Below are positions 32,690 to 43,974 of a stretch of DNA of 64,000 nt, piece by piece (positions within the stretch are counted from its first letter, which is position 1; each line of letters starts with the position of its first letter). The DNA is from Serinus canaria. Lineage: Eukaryota; Chordata; Aves; Passeriformes; Fringillidae. The stretch is from the NCBI RefSeq assembly GCF_022539315.1, contig NC_066338.1, positions 4,402,001 through 4,466,000 of the forward strand, read 5' to 3'. The notes under the pieces were generated by a model that saw only the letters and a list, made by a program, of their open reading frames with translations, made no database searches and had not been told where the DNA came from. Both the position numbers and the translations under genes were made by a program.

Positions 32690-33074
32690 TCACTTCCCGC
32701 CCTTCTTTTGGGCTGTTGCTTCCCCCTTCTTTGGAGCTTTTGGCTCCTTCTTTTCTGGTGCTTTCGTTTCGTTCCCTGGGATTTTGATTTTCTTCCTCTC
32801 TGATGTTTCGGTGACCTTCTTCTCTGGGGCCTTGGTGTTCTTCTCTGCGGCTTTCTTTTCCTTCTTCTCTGGGGATTTTGTTTCCTTTTTTGGGATTTTG
32901 GTTTCGTTATTCTCTGGTAGTTTGCTTTTTCCTTTCTCTGGTTTTAGAGGTTTCTTCCCCACACAGACTCCCTTCTTTCCCTTCTTCCGCCACTCTTCCT
33001 CCTTCAGCCTCTCTTCCTCCTCTAAGGCTTTGGCCTCCTCATGAAGTTTTTGAGCTGGTTGTTTCAGCTCCCTT
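32690..33074 (-). CDS. Lysine/glutamate-rich exon, possibly HYDIN-like
   Basis: On the minus strand a good acceptor (TTTTGTCTGCAG) precedes an open block RELKQPAQKLHEEAKALEEEE, a charged helix likely to be coiled coil. An irregular repeat of APEKK/SPEKK/IPKKE-type units follows (about 75 residues), ending GEATAQKKGGK and TGA at 32690. No internal donor was identified, so it would be a terminal exon. It lies downstream of four HYDIN-like exons on the same strand and may be part of that gene, but I do not recognise this block with certainty. The repeated PEKK pattern may reflect slippage. Confidence 0.45.
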
Positions 33075-34930
33075 CTGCAGACAAAACAGAAAACGTGGCT
33101 GAGAGTCCCCACCAGAAACTTGGGCTCACCAGTCCTGGCTGGCCCTACACTTCATTCCTTGACCCTGAGGCAATTTCCATGAATTCTCCTCAGCCCACAG
33201 AGGTTGGGAAACATCCCAAGTGAGGGCATTGGTGGAAGGGGGCCTCCAGGAACCAGCCAAACTCGAGCTTTGCCATCATCAGCTCTTGACTGTTCAAGCT
33301 CCCTCTCAAGGCTCAGCCAGAGCTCTCCAGCCCAGTGCCAAAGGCTGATCCACCAGCTCTCTGTGCTGGTGCTGAAAACGCCCTTTGTCTCTGGGCTTCC
33401 CAGGTTAGAGCAGAGCACTTATTGCTCACATCTGCTTCTCTCTCCTACCGTTCTTACTCAGCTCATTCAGCCCCCTTCTCTCCGGGCACAGCTGAAGCAT
33501 GATTTTGAAGGGTTAAGATTTCAGCTGAGGGTTAGAAGCAATTCCCATGGATCAAGATGTAAGGTGGATAGGCAGACCACAAGTTAATGATTATGAGATG
33601 CTTAAGCTGGAGCTTATTGTTCTATTGTTTACCATTAGGAGCTTCTTTCTAGAAGGAAGGGGAGTAAGTGACCTGTTAGAAGAACAAATTGAAACCAGTA
33701 GAACAATGGTTTAGCACTTGGGCTTGATGTCCATCAATCACTAAGCAGGGAACCTTGGATTGTGCCAGAGGGTCACAGAGACCTGATGAAGACATTCCTG
33801 ACTTCATCCCTTAAGACCACAGACCCAATTTGAGACCACTGATCCAATTCCAGAGAAGAACTGCGCAGGTGTGAAGGATTAATGCCCTCATTTGAATACA
33901 GAGCAGGGATGGGAGGTGCTGGGGCTGTGCAGATGTATTGTATGTAAGATCTTCGGAAATAAAGAGAGGGCAGAGAACCTTGGGCAGCGTGGTCACGCCT
34001 TTCAGGGACGGCTCTGGTGCCGCCTGCCGGTGTTAATGAACACACCACTGTCTGACTTTAATTAGTTAGAGAGTCTCTGCCCCTGATCTTTGGTTTTAAC
34101 GACTCACAGCCTGCTCCTTAATGAGAACAATCCTGTCAGTCAGAAAGCAAAGGCTGCAGGAACTGCTGTCCTGCCAGACAGGCTCTTGTCAGCCAGATTT
34201 CCTGCTGGAACCCAGCTGTGACCAAGCAAACCAGGGCTGGCTGCCATGGAAACCATTGGAAGCAGCCTTGTCCATCTCCTCCCCATGAAACCAACTTCAG
34301 CCTGGCCTGAAGAAGTCCTGATGCACAGGCTTGCTTTGAGCAGCCTCCCCTCCCAGCTCCACACTTTGCCTGTGTCCCCTGAGCTGGGCTGCCTTGCTGG
34401 AGCTGAGCTTCTCCTGTGCTTGCCTACTGCTGCACTGAAGGGGAGCCTCAAGGACATGAGCTTTGCTGGGTGCTGTCCCACCACAAGGAGAACCTGGCAG
34501 AGCAGCATTGCAAGGACTTCATCTGGGGCAGGAGCAGGACCCAAAGCAAGGTTTGGTCTGTGCCCTATGCCTGCCCATCCCACAGTCCCACTGCTTTGGT
34601 GAAGAAGGGAGGTGATGAAGAAGATGCCACTCAACACCACGGACTTCAAGACACCTCCAGAGTCAGTGCCAAGGCAAGCCCAGAGCCCAGCTCGCTGCAG
34701 GCAGCAGCTAAGCCAGGAGGGCTCAGCACTCCAGTAGAGAAGAAGATGTTCTGTCTCAACAGAAGAAGGTCCTTCCTCTCTTGGGAGCCAGGGAGCTTAC
34801 AGTGGCCATCCCCTGTGCTGCTTCTGGCCTTTGCTATGCAGCACTTCTGAACTCAGGATCCTTGGAGCAGGGAAGCCCTGCAGGGACAAGAACCCGTGGC
34901 AGAGCAGTAACCCATGCAAGGCTCACTCAC
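33075..34930 (-). other. Intron-like interval in the HYDIN-like region
   Basis: Balanced unique sequence between the lysine-rich exon and the exon ending at 34931. Several ORFs of 90-170 codons occur on both strands, but none is flanked by splice sites and recognisable. 33590-34000 contains AATAAA at 33958 (plus). Confidence 0.4.
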
Positions 34931-35158
34931 CTCTCCCTGAGAGGTGCCTGAGAGCCACAGCTGATCTCCTGGGGGCTCAGGGAGGAGCTGACACCTGAGG
35001 CCTCCCCGGTCACCAGCACCTCGCAGGTGGGGCCTCCCTCCACGTGGCACAGCTCGGTGACATTGGAGGTGCTGTTGGGGTGGCCAGAGAAGGTGGAGGA
35101 GACCTGCTGGCTCTGTCCTGGCTGCAGCACACCTGAAAGTTTACTGGACACTGAAAGC
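34931..35158 (-). CDS. HYDIN: HYDIN-like exon (d)
   Basis: A minus-strand exon of 228 bases with acceptor CTTCCATTCAG and donor GGGAGAG|GTGAGTGAG. It encodes LSVSSKLSGVLQPGQSQQVS, an NSTSNV segment, CHVEGGPTCEVLVTGEAS and SPQEISCGSQ. The GxLxPGQSxxV and VEGGPxxEVxxxGEAS patterns are those of the repeated ASH/MSP-type immunoglobulin-like domains of HYDIN, the giant central-pair protein needed for ciliary beating. The exon is open throughout. It follows exon c by 2.9 kb. Confidence 0.7.
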
Positions 35159-38098
35159 CTGAATGGAAGATAGGAGAGATTGAAGTGTTGAGCATGGAAA
35201 TGGATGCAGAAGAGCATCTTGGAGCAAAGTGCAGCTGTACCTGGAGGGGCCTATTCCCCAAACACTGCCAGAATCCCCCTCACCTCATCCTGCATCCATG
35301 CCACTGACCAGTGCAGGGACTATGGGGAAAATCTTCTCCCATGCTCACAGGTCAATGCATTAATTAGTACATTACATGAAAGGGAACTGGGATGTCTCCT
35401 GGCAGCAGAAATTCTCTCTGATGCACAACTTGCCTTGAAAAAGTTTAAAAACTTCTTAGAAAAGGAGGAGACTCAGAGGGAGAGCTCTTAGAGCTGAGCA
35501 AAGGAGTCCAGCCCAGCTCATCTGACTCCTGAGGCTCTTTCCCTCTCTCTCTGATTTAAATGCTGTTTTCTCAAGGTGCTACAGCAAAAGCTCCTGCAAA
35601 AATTTCCTATGGACCACCTGAGGAGTTCCAGGGGGAGCAGTGCCCTCCACAGGTGCTGCACAGCATCCTTGGGCAGCCCCACAACCTGTCCTGCATGGCC
35701 TCTCCAACAAGCAGCTGCTTCAGCAGCACTTTGTGCTGGGCCTGGAGGGAGGGGAGGCCCCTCTGTGGCCAATGCTGAGGGCCCCCAGTGGCACTGGGAG
35801 CTCCAGCCCTGCTGGCCACACTGACAAAGGGCAAGTGAGACAGATTCCCTCTTGCCTTCTCCGCTTCCAGGGGAGTGTGCGCTACGTCCAGGGAGCACCT
35901 GAATCCCTCCAAGCCCCCTGGGAGGGGAGGGTTTCCAGGAGTTTGTGCTGGCACCTGAAAAAAAGCCATTTTCTGTGCTGGGAGGAAGAGACAGCCACTC
36001 TGCAAAGTCTCCATTTGTAAGAGAGCTTCAGGGCCAGCAGTGCAATAGCAGCTCTGGGGTGAAAGCAGAGCCCTGCACACAGGGAGTCTGGCTGGCTTGG
36101 GAAGAGGCTCCATGGAGATCAGGACTCATCCCAGCTTGCTCTGGGAAGGAAGCTGGAGCTCTGACCATGATGATGCAGATAAAAGCCTCATCTCTCAAAC
36201 AAGGCAAAACATCCCACACTCGGCACAGGCCTGTAGGATCTGAGTCAGCTTCTCGAAGGAAAACTCTCCTCTTTCTCCCTCTCACTCACCCCATGTCCAG
36301 CCACTGGCCCTGCTGCCCAGCCCACTGCCAGGGCACAGGACAGCAGGGCAGCAAAAAGGGAGGTCAGCACGAGCATGACCTCCCAAAAAGGGAGGTCAGC
36401 ACGACTTGGTGCTGGCAGGCTGGGGAGGCAACACAAGCACTGGGTGTACAAGAAAATCTACCTCTGCTCCTGAAGAGTGGCTAAAATCCTGCTCTTCTCT
36501 CAGGGCTCTGGCTGCCTCCACCTTTCCAATCCTGAAGTGCTTCCATCGAGTTGCCGGGCAATCCAAACTGCTTCTCTCCTCCTTTGGTTGCTGGAGTTGG
36601 AATATAGGCAGGTAACGCTCATCTCTGGAAAAGAAGAGAACTATGAACAGGGACCTGCAGTGGGAGGGAGGGACACCTGCACCAGCAGCTTCTGGTCAGG
36701 ATGCAGCCCCTGGCTGGGTGCTGGCACCTTGAACTGAGAAATGGTTTGATCCAGCCCTTCCCAATCCAGGCTGGAGCAGCTCTGCTCTAAAGGCAGCCCA
36801 GGGATGACACTGAGCTGCTGCAGCAGCTGCAACTGCTTGCACTGAGCAACTGCAGAGGACAGGCATGAACACCTTGTGGGGATGCCAAAAGCACAGTGGG
36901 AGAGGCAAAGACAGAGAAGGCAAGCAAAAAGGTGAGATCTGAGGCACCCAGGGGCAGACCCAGCCAGTGCCCAGCCAGCACAGCCCCCCAGTGCCCAAGG
37001 CAAGAAACTCTGCAGCTCCACCAGGGATTTATCAGGAATGTTCCCCTGACACTGCTGGGGGCTTGCTTGACATTTTCCAACACTCCCAGGCGACTCAGCT
37101 CGCATTCCCCATCCATCCATCCATACATCCATCCATACGTACACAGGCTGTGGTGCTGGGATCCTGCCAAGCTCTGTCACCCTTGGGCTTGGGGAAGTTT
37201 CTGCCAGCCATCCTGAGCTCCGTAATTGTGCTCTCTGTGCCAGGAAGCAAGCAAGAAAGATTTAAAAAAACCCAAACCAAACCACAACAGGGAAACCTAA
37301 AAAACCTTCAACAGCTCAACCCTGCTCAAGTTATTTCTTTAGGGACACCTACCACTCTCCAGCTGAAATGCTGGGCTTTCGGGAAAAAAGAAAATTACAT
37401 GTTCACCTCCAAACTGAAAAGGATTAAGGTAAGAGAACTTTTCAAACTAAAAGTTATTGGCCCAAAGGTAAAAGGTTTACAAGAAATCTCTAGTTAAGAC
37501 CAGCTGACAGTTAAACAACTGGTTCTTCTGGTGGGGAGAAACCCCTCCTCTTTAAGGGAAGCAGCCTGAGAGTTGAAAGCAACTGTTTTGTCAAACTTCA
37601 GGCTCCCTGCACAGCCTGCATTGCCTGTCCTTCCTGTTCACTGATTTACAGGCAGTGCCACAATGGCCCAGGCTCAGATGTTTGCTGCCATCCAGGGAAT
37701 TTTGCATCACCATTTCCATATGGCTTAAGATAAGTTTCAATCCTTGCAACCACTCTTCAAATGCCAGCTTTCCTTTCTTTTACAGAAAGCTCAAGGTACC
37801 CGAAAGTCTTCTGACCTCCTCTTTTGTGCTCAGAGATGACATTTTAAAACAGATGTTTCCAAAGTGAACATGATTTTAAAGAACAATGAACTGAAATGAC
37901 CCTGGATCCCAGCTTAGCTGAACTCCATTCTGTGTCAGACACTGAGATTCCCACCTCTAAGGCACGAGCTGTTTGTGCCACCCATCCCTCGTGTCCTTCT
38001 CCACAGCAGCCTGTGCCTGTTTTCCCCAGAAGAATCCCTGTCCCTGTGCCCCTGCCAGGAGCAGCTGCCCACAGGCACACAGCTCCCCTTGCCCTCAC
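35159..38098 (-). other. Intron between HYDIN-like exons c and d
   Basis: 2.9 kb of unique sequence with no further supported exon. It contains a short direct duplication (CAAAAAGGGAGGTCAGCACGA at 36353 and 36384) and the ATCC repeat noted separately. ORFs in it lack splice context or recognisable similarity. Confidence 0.45.
37108..37142. repeat. ATCC microsatellite
   Basis: CCATCCATCCATCCATACATCC repeats of the tetranucleotide ATCC with a few substitutions. Confidence 0.85.
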
Positions 38099-38263
38099 CA
38101 GGGGGTTTCTCTCATCCCCGAACACGCCGATGAGAACGTTGGTGCGATGCTCGCCCAGCGCCTGCACCTCCACCACAACTGGGATCTCTGCTGTGCTCTG
38201 GGGCTGGACAATCCCACAGGGCTGGGGGCTGGAGTAGAACACAGCAGAGTCCTCCTTGCGTTT
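38099..38263 (-). CDS. HYDIN: HYDIN-like exon (c)
   Basis: 165 bases, minus strand, acceptor CTGTCCCTTCCAG and donor AACCCCCTG|GTGAGG. It encodes KRKEDSAVFYSSPQPCGIVQ, PQSTAEIPVVVEVQALGEH and RTNVLIGVFGDERNPL. The GxVxPxSxxEIPxxxEVQALG and GDExxPL patterns match the HYDIN repeat domain. The frame is open, and length divisible by three keeps the phase. Same strand and order as the neighbouring exons. Confidence 0.72.
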
Positions 38264-38711
38264 CTGGAAGGGACAGAATGAAATGCAGCTTCAGAGGCAT
38301 CTCTGAAGAAACTTTAGACTCCTTAACATCCACCGCAACAGCAACTTACACACACGTTTAAAACTCCCCAGGACAAAGGTAAAAGGCACAAACAAGATGC
38401 AAGAATTGGAGGCTTAGCATTCCCAGGGGATCCTGCAAGGAGGCTGCCAGCACAGGCATTGACTGTCTGTGGATGCAGCAGCTTTTCATAACCCTCTAAG
38501 ATCTCCCACAAGTAAACACCCTGAAGACTAGAACATCAACTGTTTCCTCAGGAGCTTACACTGCCTCCTCAAGTTTACATTCGGGTAGGATCCTGTTCTC
38601 AGCAGATCTTTAAGACTGAAGAGAAAGCAGCAAAGTCTTATCCAAACCCTTTTTTCCCCTAAGAATCTCCTCAATAATATTTGGCAGGAGGAGGTGGATG
38701 TGATGCCAAAC
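38264..38711 (-). other. Intron between HYDIN-like exons b and c
   Basis: 448 bases without a supported feature. It begins with GTTTGGC on the minus strand after exon b and ends with the polypyrimidine stretch before exon c. Confidence 0.45.
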
Positions 38712-38847
38712 CTGGGGAATAAGCCTGTAGCAGCCAGGAAGGTGGCTGGGATTCCTAATTAAAAGCTTCCTCTCGTACGGCACCTTCAGGTGGCACTCAT
38801 CGTACTGGAGCACATAGGGGAACACTTGGAGCTCAGGAACGAGACAT
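38712..38847 (-). CDS. HYDIN: HYDIN-like exon (b)
   Basis: 136 bases, minus strand, acceptor CATCTCTTTGCCCAG and donor CTTATTCCCCAG|GTTTGG. It encodes CLVPELQVFPYVLQYDECHL, then KVPYERKLLIRNPSHLPGCY and RLIPQ. The PELxVxPxxLxYxxCxLxVPYxRxLxIxNxSxLPGCYxLxPQ pattern is characteristic of HYDIN. No stop or shift was seen. Confidence 0.72.
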
Positions 38848-40091
38848 CTGGGCAAAGAGATGACCCCAGGGGAATTAGAGATACTGAGAGAATGGAGAAC
38901 GTTTACCCCCAAAGATTGTGCAATGGAGCAGAACACATTGGTCACTGTCAAATGGACATTTAACAGCCCTACAGGGATAAATTGCCTTCTGCCTCTTCCC
39001 ACTCAAACAGCTCTTGTCAAGGAGGGGCAAACCCTGAGAGGCAGCACCCAGAGGCTGCCAAGTGCCCCAGGCAGAGCACTTGGTGCCACAGCTGCCTCAG
39101 CCCCTCCTTTGCCCAAGAAGGCTTGCAAGGACTCCTGTCACAGTCCCAGTGATCCACAAGCTCTGGGGGAACCTTCCCAACAAGGATCAGGGCTCACTAA
39201 GGCTCAAGGAACACACAGCTCCAGTGTCTCAGGAAAAATGACTCCCTTCTCTGCCATGGTGCTGTTGCTCTGCCTGAGAACTCAGCTCTTTGCCCCAGCC
39301 CTGGAGGGCACGAGACACCAGCTGCCCTCCAGAGTGGCTGATCACCCCCTCCCAGGCCCTGCAGCTCCCTCCCTCCATCACTGCACAGCTCCAGGCACTG
39401 ACTGGCCCCAGCTCCACCTGCTTTACAGAATGGCAGCCCAGGCACTGACTGGATGGCTCTGCCTGGGACAGGGAGCAGCACCAGGGAGCTGCATCCCTCT
39501 GGGCATTCAACTGGCACCCACAGCAGCACAGCAGGATGGAATTCTGCCGCAGCAACAACGACTTTTGGTCTCAACTCTGAGAACATTACAGCTCCAAATG
39601 GGAAGCAGAGGAAAGGAGAAAAACTGGAGCTGACCTGCCACATCCAGGGCTGCTTTCCCCTCCTAAGACCTTGCCCTCACCACTCTTGCTGGGAGCCATG
39701 TCCCCCCTGCCAGGTGCCCTCATGAACAGAAGCAGAGCCTGACTCTCAGCAGGCTGCTTGCTGTGGCCCAAACCAATGCACGCTGGTCACAACCAGCACA
39801 ATTCCACCTCTTGCAGCAAGGAGAGGAGGCCTTTGGGAAATTTGTTCCACCTCAAGCACCAAAACCCAGGCCAAGAAATTATATCATTCCTGGTCCCTTT
39901 AGAAGAGGGCCCAGGACTGTGCTGGGCTGTGAGCAGGGCTGCTTTTCACCACAGGCTGCTGCCCAAGCCCTGCTGTTCTCACATCCAGCTGGCACAACTT
40001 GAGGCCATTAAGCAGCACTTCACCTTGGCAGCTGCAGCCAGCAAAGCCTGTGCAAGGCAGTGCCTGGGGGAGGCCAGGCAAAGGCTGGTAC
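38848..40091 (-). other. Intron between HYDIN-like exons a and b
   Basis: 1.24 kb. A 257-codon plus-strand ORF (38860-39633) and a 148-codon minus-strand ORF overlap here, but neither has recognisable motifs, and both are probably chance frames in GC-rich intron. Confidence 0.4.
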
Positions 40092-40192
40092 CTGGCTGTG
40101 ATGAACAGTTTTGCCACTCCCTTGCCAATGCCCTCCACGTCCACCAGCATCCTCCGGCGGAAATCCATCACTGTGTTGGAACACAGGGTCAC
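40092..40192 (-). CDS. HYDIN: HYDIN-like exon (a)
   Basis: 101 bases, minus strand, acceptor TTCTCTTCCACCAG and donor CACAGCCAG|GTACCAG. It encodes VTLCSNTVMDFRRRMLVDVE then GIGKGVAKLFITAR, matching the HYDIN DVEGxGxxVxxLxIxAR pattern. It is the most upstream exon visible. Earlier exons would be expected at higher coordinates but are not seen before the LTRs and gap at 40902-42742, so the gene is partial here or broken. Confidence 0.7.
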
Positions 40193-40901
40193 CTGGTGGA
40201 AGAGAAGAACAGGAAATTCTTCCTTACAAAAGCTCATTACCCACTTGTGATATCCTCCAGTTTTTGAGGAGGATTTGGCCTTCATTCATCTGCTGCTCCA
40301 TGTGCAGAGCACAGTCTCAGAGGAACAAAAGCCTTCTGGCAATACCAGATTTGTTAAACACACCTTGCTATCAGGGCATAGGTCAGCTACATTCAAACAT
40401 TAGACTAAAGCTCTTTGCAACACTGCATTCAAATTAAGGGGCCAATTTCTCATCTGACTACAATAACATCCATGCAGAGGGAATCTGACTTGAACACAAT
40501 GAGTTCAGCTTTACAGCAGGAAGCTGAGGGCAAAGTGTGGCCCAGCAGGTGCTGGGCACCTCATGGCTGCCATGGGACCCGGAGCCCAGGCTGGCTCTCA
40601 GAACTCCAGCCCTGTGCCAGGAGTGGGGAACTGCCTCAGTGTAGAGGGTGATCTTGTCCCCCAATGAGTTACAGCTGGACTAGCTGCTGAAGACTGGAGG
40701 CAGGCCTGATCTTGACAGGCTACACCTGTAATCAATAAGAACTAGTGATACATAAGAGTAAGGAAAGAGGAGTGAGGAGAGTCAGATTACTGTGAGGACC
40801 TGGGAGAGTCAGTGTGTAGAGGAGCAGCCTGTGAGGAACATCAAGAAGGTATGAAGCTCTGATAATATGAAATCCTTGTGCTATGGTGAAGATAGAACCT
40901 A
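40193..40901. other. Intergenic or intronic, no gene recognised
   Basis: Unique sequence between HYDIN-like exon a and the LTR-like block. No splice-flanked exon or ORF with recognisable protein was seen. Confidence 0.4.
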
Positions 40902-41519
40902 TGATATCTAAGACAACACCTCAGGGTGGGCATTTACCAGAGGCAGAACCCTTAGAGCTACTTGCTCTATGGTGCAAGAGACATGCCACGACAGGGAGCA
41001 GGCAGAGAAGAAAGGAGGAGGCTCCCTGTCTTGAAGTTCCACAAGGAAGGGTTTATTCCAAGCAAAGGGATCAGAGGCAAAAGAGCCCTTGGTACTCCTG
41101 TGCAAGGGCTTTTGTACAGACACAAATCGGCGGGGGATACAAACAGCAAACCAATAGGGAATCCTCCGGGGAGCAGTGAGGGGATTACATCAAGTGTACA
41201 TCTGGGGCCACTTGGGGTAGGAGAGTGGAGAGGATGGCTCACAAGGGCCAATGGGGCCTCCAGGAATAGGGGAATTCCAAAGGGGTGTTGCGGACAGGGA
41301 TTGGCTCGAGGTCAAATTGGCAAAGAAGGTTGGGGAACAAAAGGGGGTGGGTTGCCTTGAAAGGCAGGGAAAGAGCTGGAACAAGGGGCAAGGAATGGCA
41401 TGAGGGACAGCTTTGAGGGAGGGTGAAACCCAGGGGTAAACCAACTCGGGGAGAACATGGGGGTACAACAGAACAAACCACTTAAGAAGGAATCAATAAA
41501 ATAAATTTGAACCACTACA
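40902..41519 (-). mobile_element. Probable solo LTR (family G)
   Basis: Read on the minus strand it starts TGTAGTGGTTCAAATTT and ends TCTTAGATATCA. It carries CCAAT-type motifs, a TACAAAAGCCC TATA-like box (near 41105) and AATAAACCC about 60 bases further (near 41055), the spacing of promoter and poly(A) signal in an LTR. No retroviral genes or primer site flank it. Ends are inferred from TG/CA and the regulatory layout only. Confidence 0.45.
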
Positions 41520-41801
41520 CATGGCTGCAGAGTTTTTGTCCCCACTGGAGATTCCTGCAGTGAACACAAATCATTCTGCTCCCCACGAGAGGGGAAATGA
41601 GACCAAGAGGAAAAGCTAACTGCTTTACACAATGACATCTCTCTAACAGCCACCTCCTGCCATCATCCTTGCTCTGCCCACTTGCAATCAAATCAATCGC
41701 TCTCAAAAACACAAGAATGGCTTCAGGCCTTTACCATAAGGTATGTGACCTCAGCAGATGATTTTGGAAACCAAACAGTGCTCCTGGAGGAACATCCAAA
41801 G
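41520..41801. other. Spacer
   Basis: Unique sequence between two LTRs; nothing recognised. Confidence 0.4.
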
Positions 41802-42242
41802 TGTCCTAGGGTGATGTTATGATGCTTGTATCCCCATTTGTGTGTTCTGTTTATGCTGGATATAATCTTCTGTGCCTTCAAGACTGGCTCTGAAGAGTGA
41901 ATGTTTTGTTTGGTTTTGCTATTAGCCGCTCCCCCATGGCTGGTGGGACACACAGATACGGGGCAGTACATAGTGCTGGTTTTGCTTTCTGCTTGGCTTT
42001 TGCTTGCTCTTGTTTTTGATTCTGCTCATTAGTTAGTAGGCTAAGCAGTCCAAATTTTTCGTGGACTGTTTCTACTTTCCATTAGTTTGGACCTACTTGA
42101 ACCCGCTCCAGACTGGGACCTGGGAAACACCAAGAGTTTGCACTTATGGCTGCAGCAGCTGCCCCAGTGCTGGAGGGACCCATAACAGAGCAAACACCCC
42201 AGGAGAGACTTTCTGAATTGTAATCTTTTCAGAGTGGTGTCA
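41802..42242 (+). mobile_element. LTR family C, copy 2, cut by gap
   Basis: Starts TGTCCTAGGGTGATG and follows the copies at 12176 and 59391 through CCTTCAAGACTGGCTCTGAAG and AGAGAGACTTTCTGAATT. The last third is lost in the N gap. Confidence 0.85.
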
Positions 42243-42742
42243 NNNNNNNNNNNNNNNNNNNNNNNNNNNNNNNNNNNNNNNNNNNNNNNNNNNNNNNNNN
42301 NNNNNNNNNNNNNNNNNNNNNNNNNNNNNNNNNNNNNNNNNNNNNNNNNNNNNNNNNNNNNNNNNNNNNNNNNNNNNNNNNNNNNNNNNNNNNNNNNNNN
42401 NNNNNNNNNNNNNNNNNNNNNNNNNNNNNNNNNNNNNNNNNNNNNNNNNNNNNNNNNNNNNNNNNNNNNNNNNNNNNNNNNNNNNNNNNNNNNNNNNNNN
42501 NNNNNNNNNNNNNNNNNNNNNNNNNNNNNNNNNNNNNNNNNNNNNNNNNNNNNNNNNNNNNNNNNNNNNNNNNNNNNNNNNNNNNNNNNNNNNNNNNNNN
42601 NNNNNNNNNNNNNNNNNNNNNNNNNNNNNNNNNNNNNNNNNNNNNNNNNNNNNNNNNNNNNNNNNNNNNNNNNNNNNNNNNNNNNNNNNNNNNNNNNNNN
42701 NNNNNNNNNNNNNNNNNNNNNNNNNNNNNNNNNNNNNNNNNN
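42243..42742. other. Assembly gap (500 N)
   Basis: Exactly 500 N. It begins inside LTR-C, as the first gap lies inside an LTR-C element, suggesting that collapsed repeats caused both. Confidence 0.99.
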
Positions 42743-43974
42743 AGGGAAACAGGAATGGGCTGTTTGCAGGTGAAGGAACAGTACTGGGCAATAAAAAGAA
42801 ATTTGTAGAAGGGTAAAGAAAGCAAAGGTGAAGCCAAGGAAATGCTGAGGGCAGTTTGGGGGTGGCTTCCAGGCAGCCCTGGCTCTGAGAAACAGCATCT
42901 GCAGTGGGACAGGAAACTCCCAGCTGATGGGAACAAATTTCAGGCTGACTGGAGAGGCCAGGACAAAGCTGAGTGGTTTCCCTGATGTCCCCCAGCCCTT
43001 GCTGGCCCCAGGGGCTGATGGCATTTGTGCTCCCTCAGGTTCATGTCCCCACACCAACAGCATGGGGGTGCTCCCCCTGCTCTGTGCACTGCAAACAGGG
43101 GCTCCTGAGCCAGTGCTGCCGTGTCTGTGCCTGCAAGGATGGGGCACCTGTGTGAGCTGGGGGAGAGGCCAGGGCTGCAGAGGGGGCATGTTGTTGGCAG
43201 CTCCATGAGGGTGCTCTGGGACGCTGCCCTGGGCTGTCCAGCGCACTGGGGATGGATCAGCCCCTGCTCTGCGGCTCCTTCCCATCTCCCCCAGGGCCCT
43301 TGCAAAGCCCCAGCCATGCTGTTTGCCCCCAGCCTGCCTACGGCCACCCTGGGGCTGCTCACGGGGGTTTTCTGTGCTGAGCATTGGCCTGGCTGTGTTC
43401 TTGAGAGAGCCTGGGCAAGGAGCCTGGAGCCCCCAGGGCCTGGCCTGAGGCGTCAGCGCTGCCCCAGCAGTGCCCATGGCCTGTCCCTGCTGCAGCCCTG
43501 GCACTGCCACCCCCGGGGCTGTGCCTGGCCCCGAGAGCACTCAGGCCCTACAGCAACACCAGGGCCACCAGGGCAGCGGGGCAGGGCCACGGGAGCAGCA
43601 CTGGCAACACCAAGTGCTGCTGCTGCTGGGCACAGCTGCTGTGCCAGCACTGATCTGCCCCCAGCTCTGCACACAGACATTGCTGCTGCAGCTCCAGAGA
43701 AGGCAACTAAAAGGCATCTGTGCAGAAAACTTTTCTGGGTGATCCTTTAGTGTGTTTTGGGCCACCAAGAGCACTGCTCCTCAGTGACATAATCTGTGGC
43801 CACGGGGAAGGTGGAAAGAAACCTTTTGAGAAATGGCACAAACAATGTCATTTCTTTGTAGTCTATATTAAAAAAAATGAAACAACAAAAAAAAAAGAAC
43901 CTCCACACTGAAGCCAGAAAGAAGTATTAAAGATGAATTTTATTACAACTGATTGGCAGAAATTGGCCAGCATT
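42743..43974. other. Intergenic, downstream of the olfactory receptor
   Basis: GC-rich unique sequence to 43700, then A-rich. Overlapping ORFs exist on both strands, but none has a recognisable domain. AAGTATTAAAGATG at 43923 is on the plus strand, and no clear minus-strand poly(A) signal was found close to the receptor stop. Confidence 0.4.

Noticed and set aside
38860..39633. 257-codon plus-strand frame
   Set aside because: It lies in the intron between HYDIN-like exons a and b, overlaps exon-strand sequence on the opposite strand and has no recognisable motif.
42041..43540. 499-codon minus-strand frame crossing the second gap
   Set aside because: A third of it is N, the left part is LTR-C, and no domain is recognisable in the right part.
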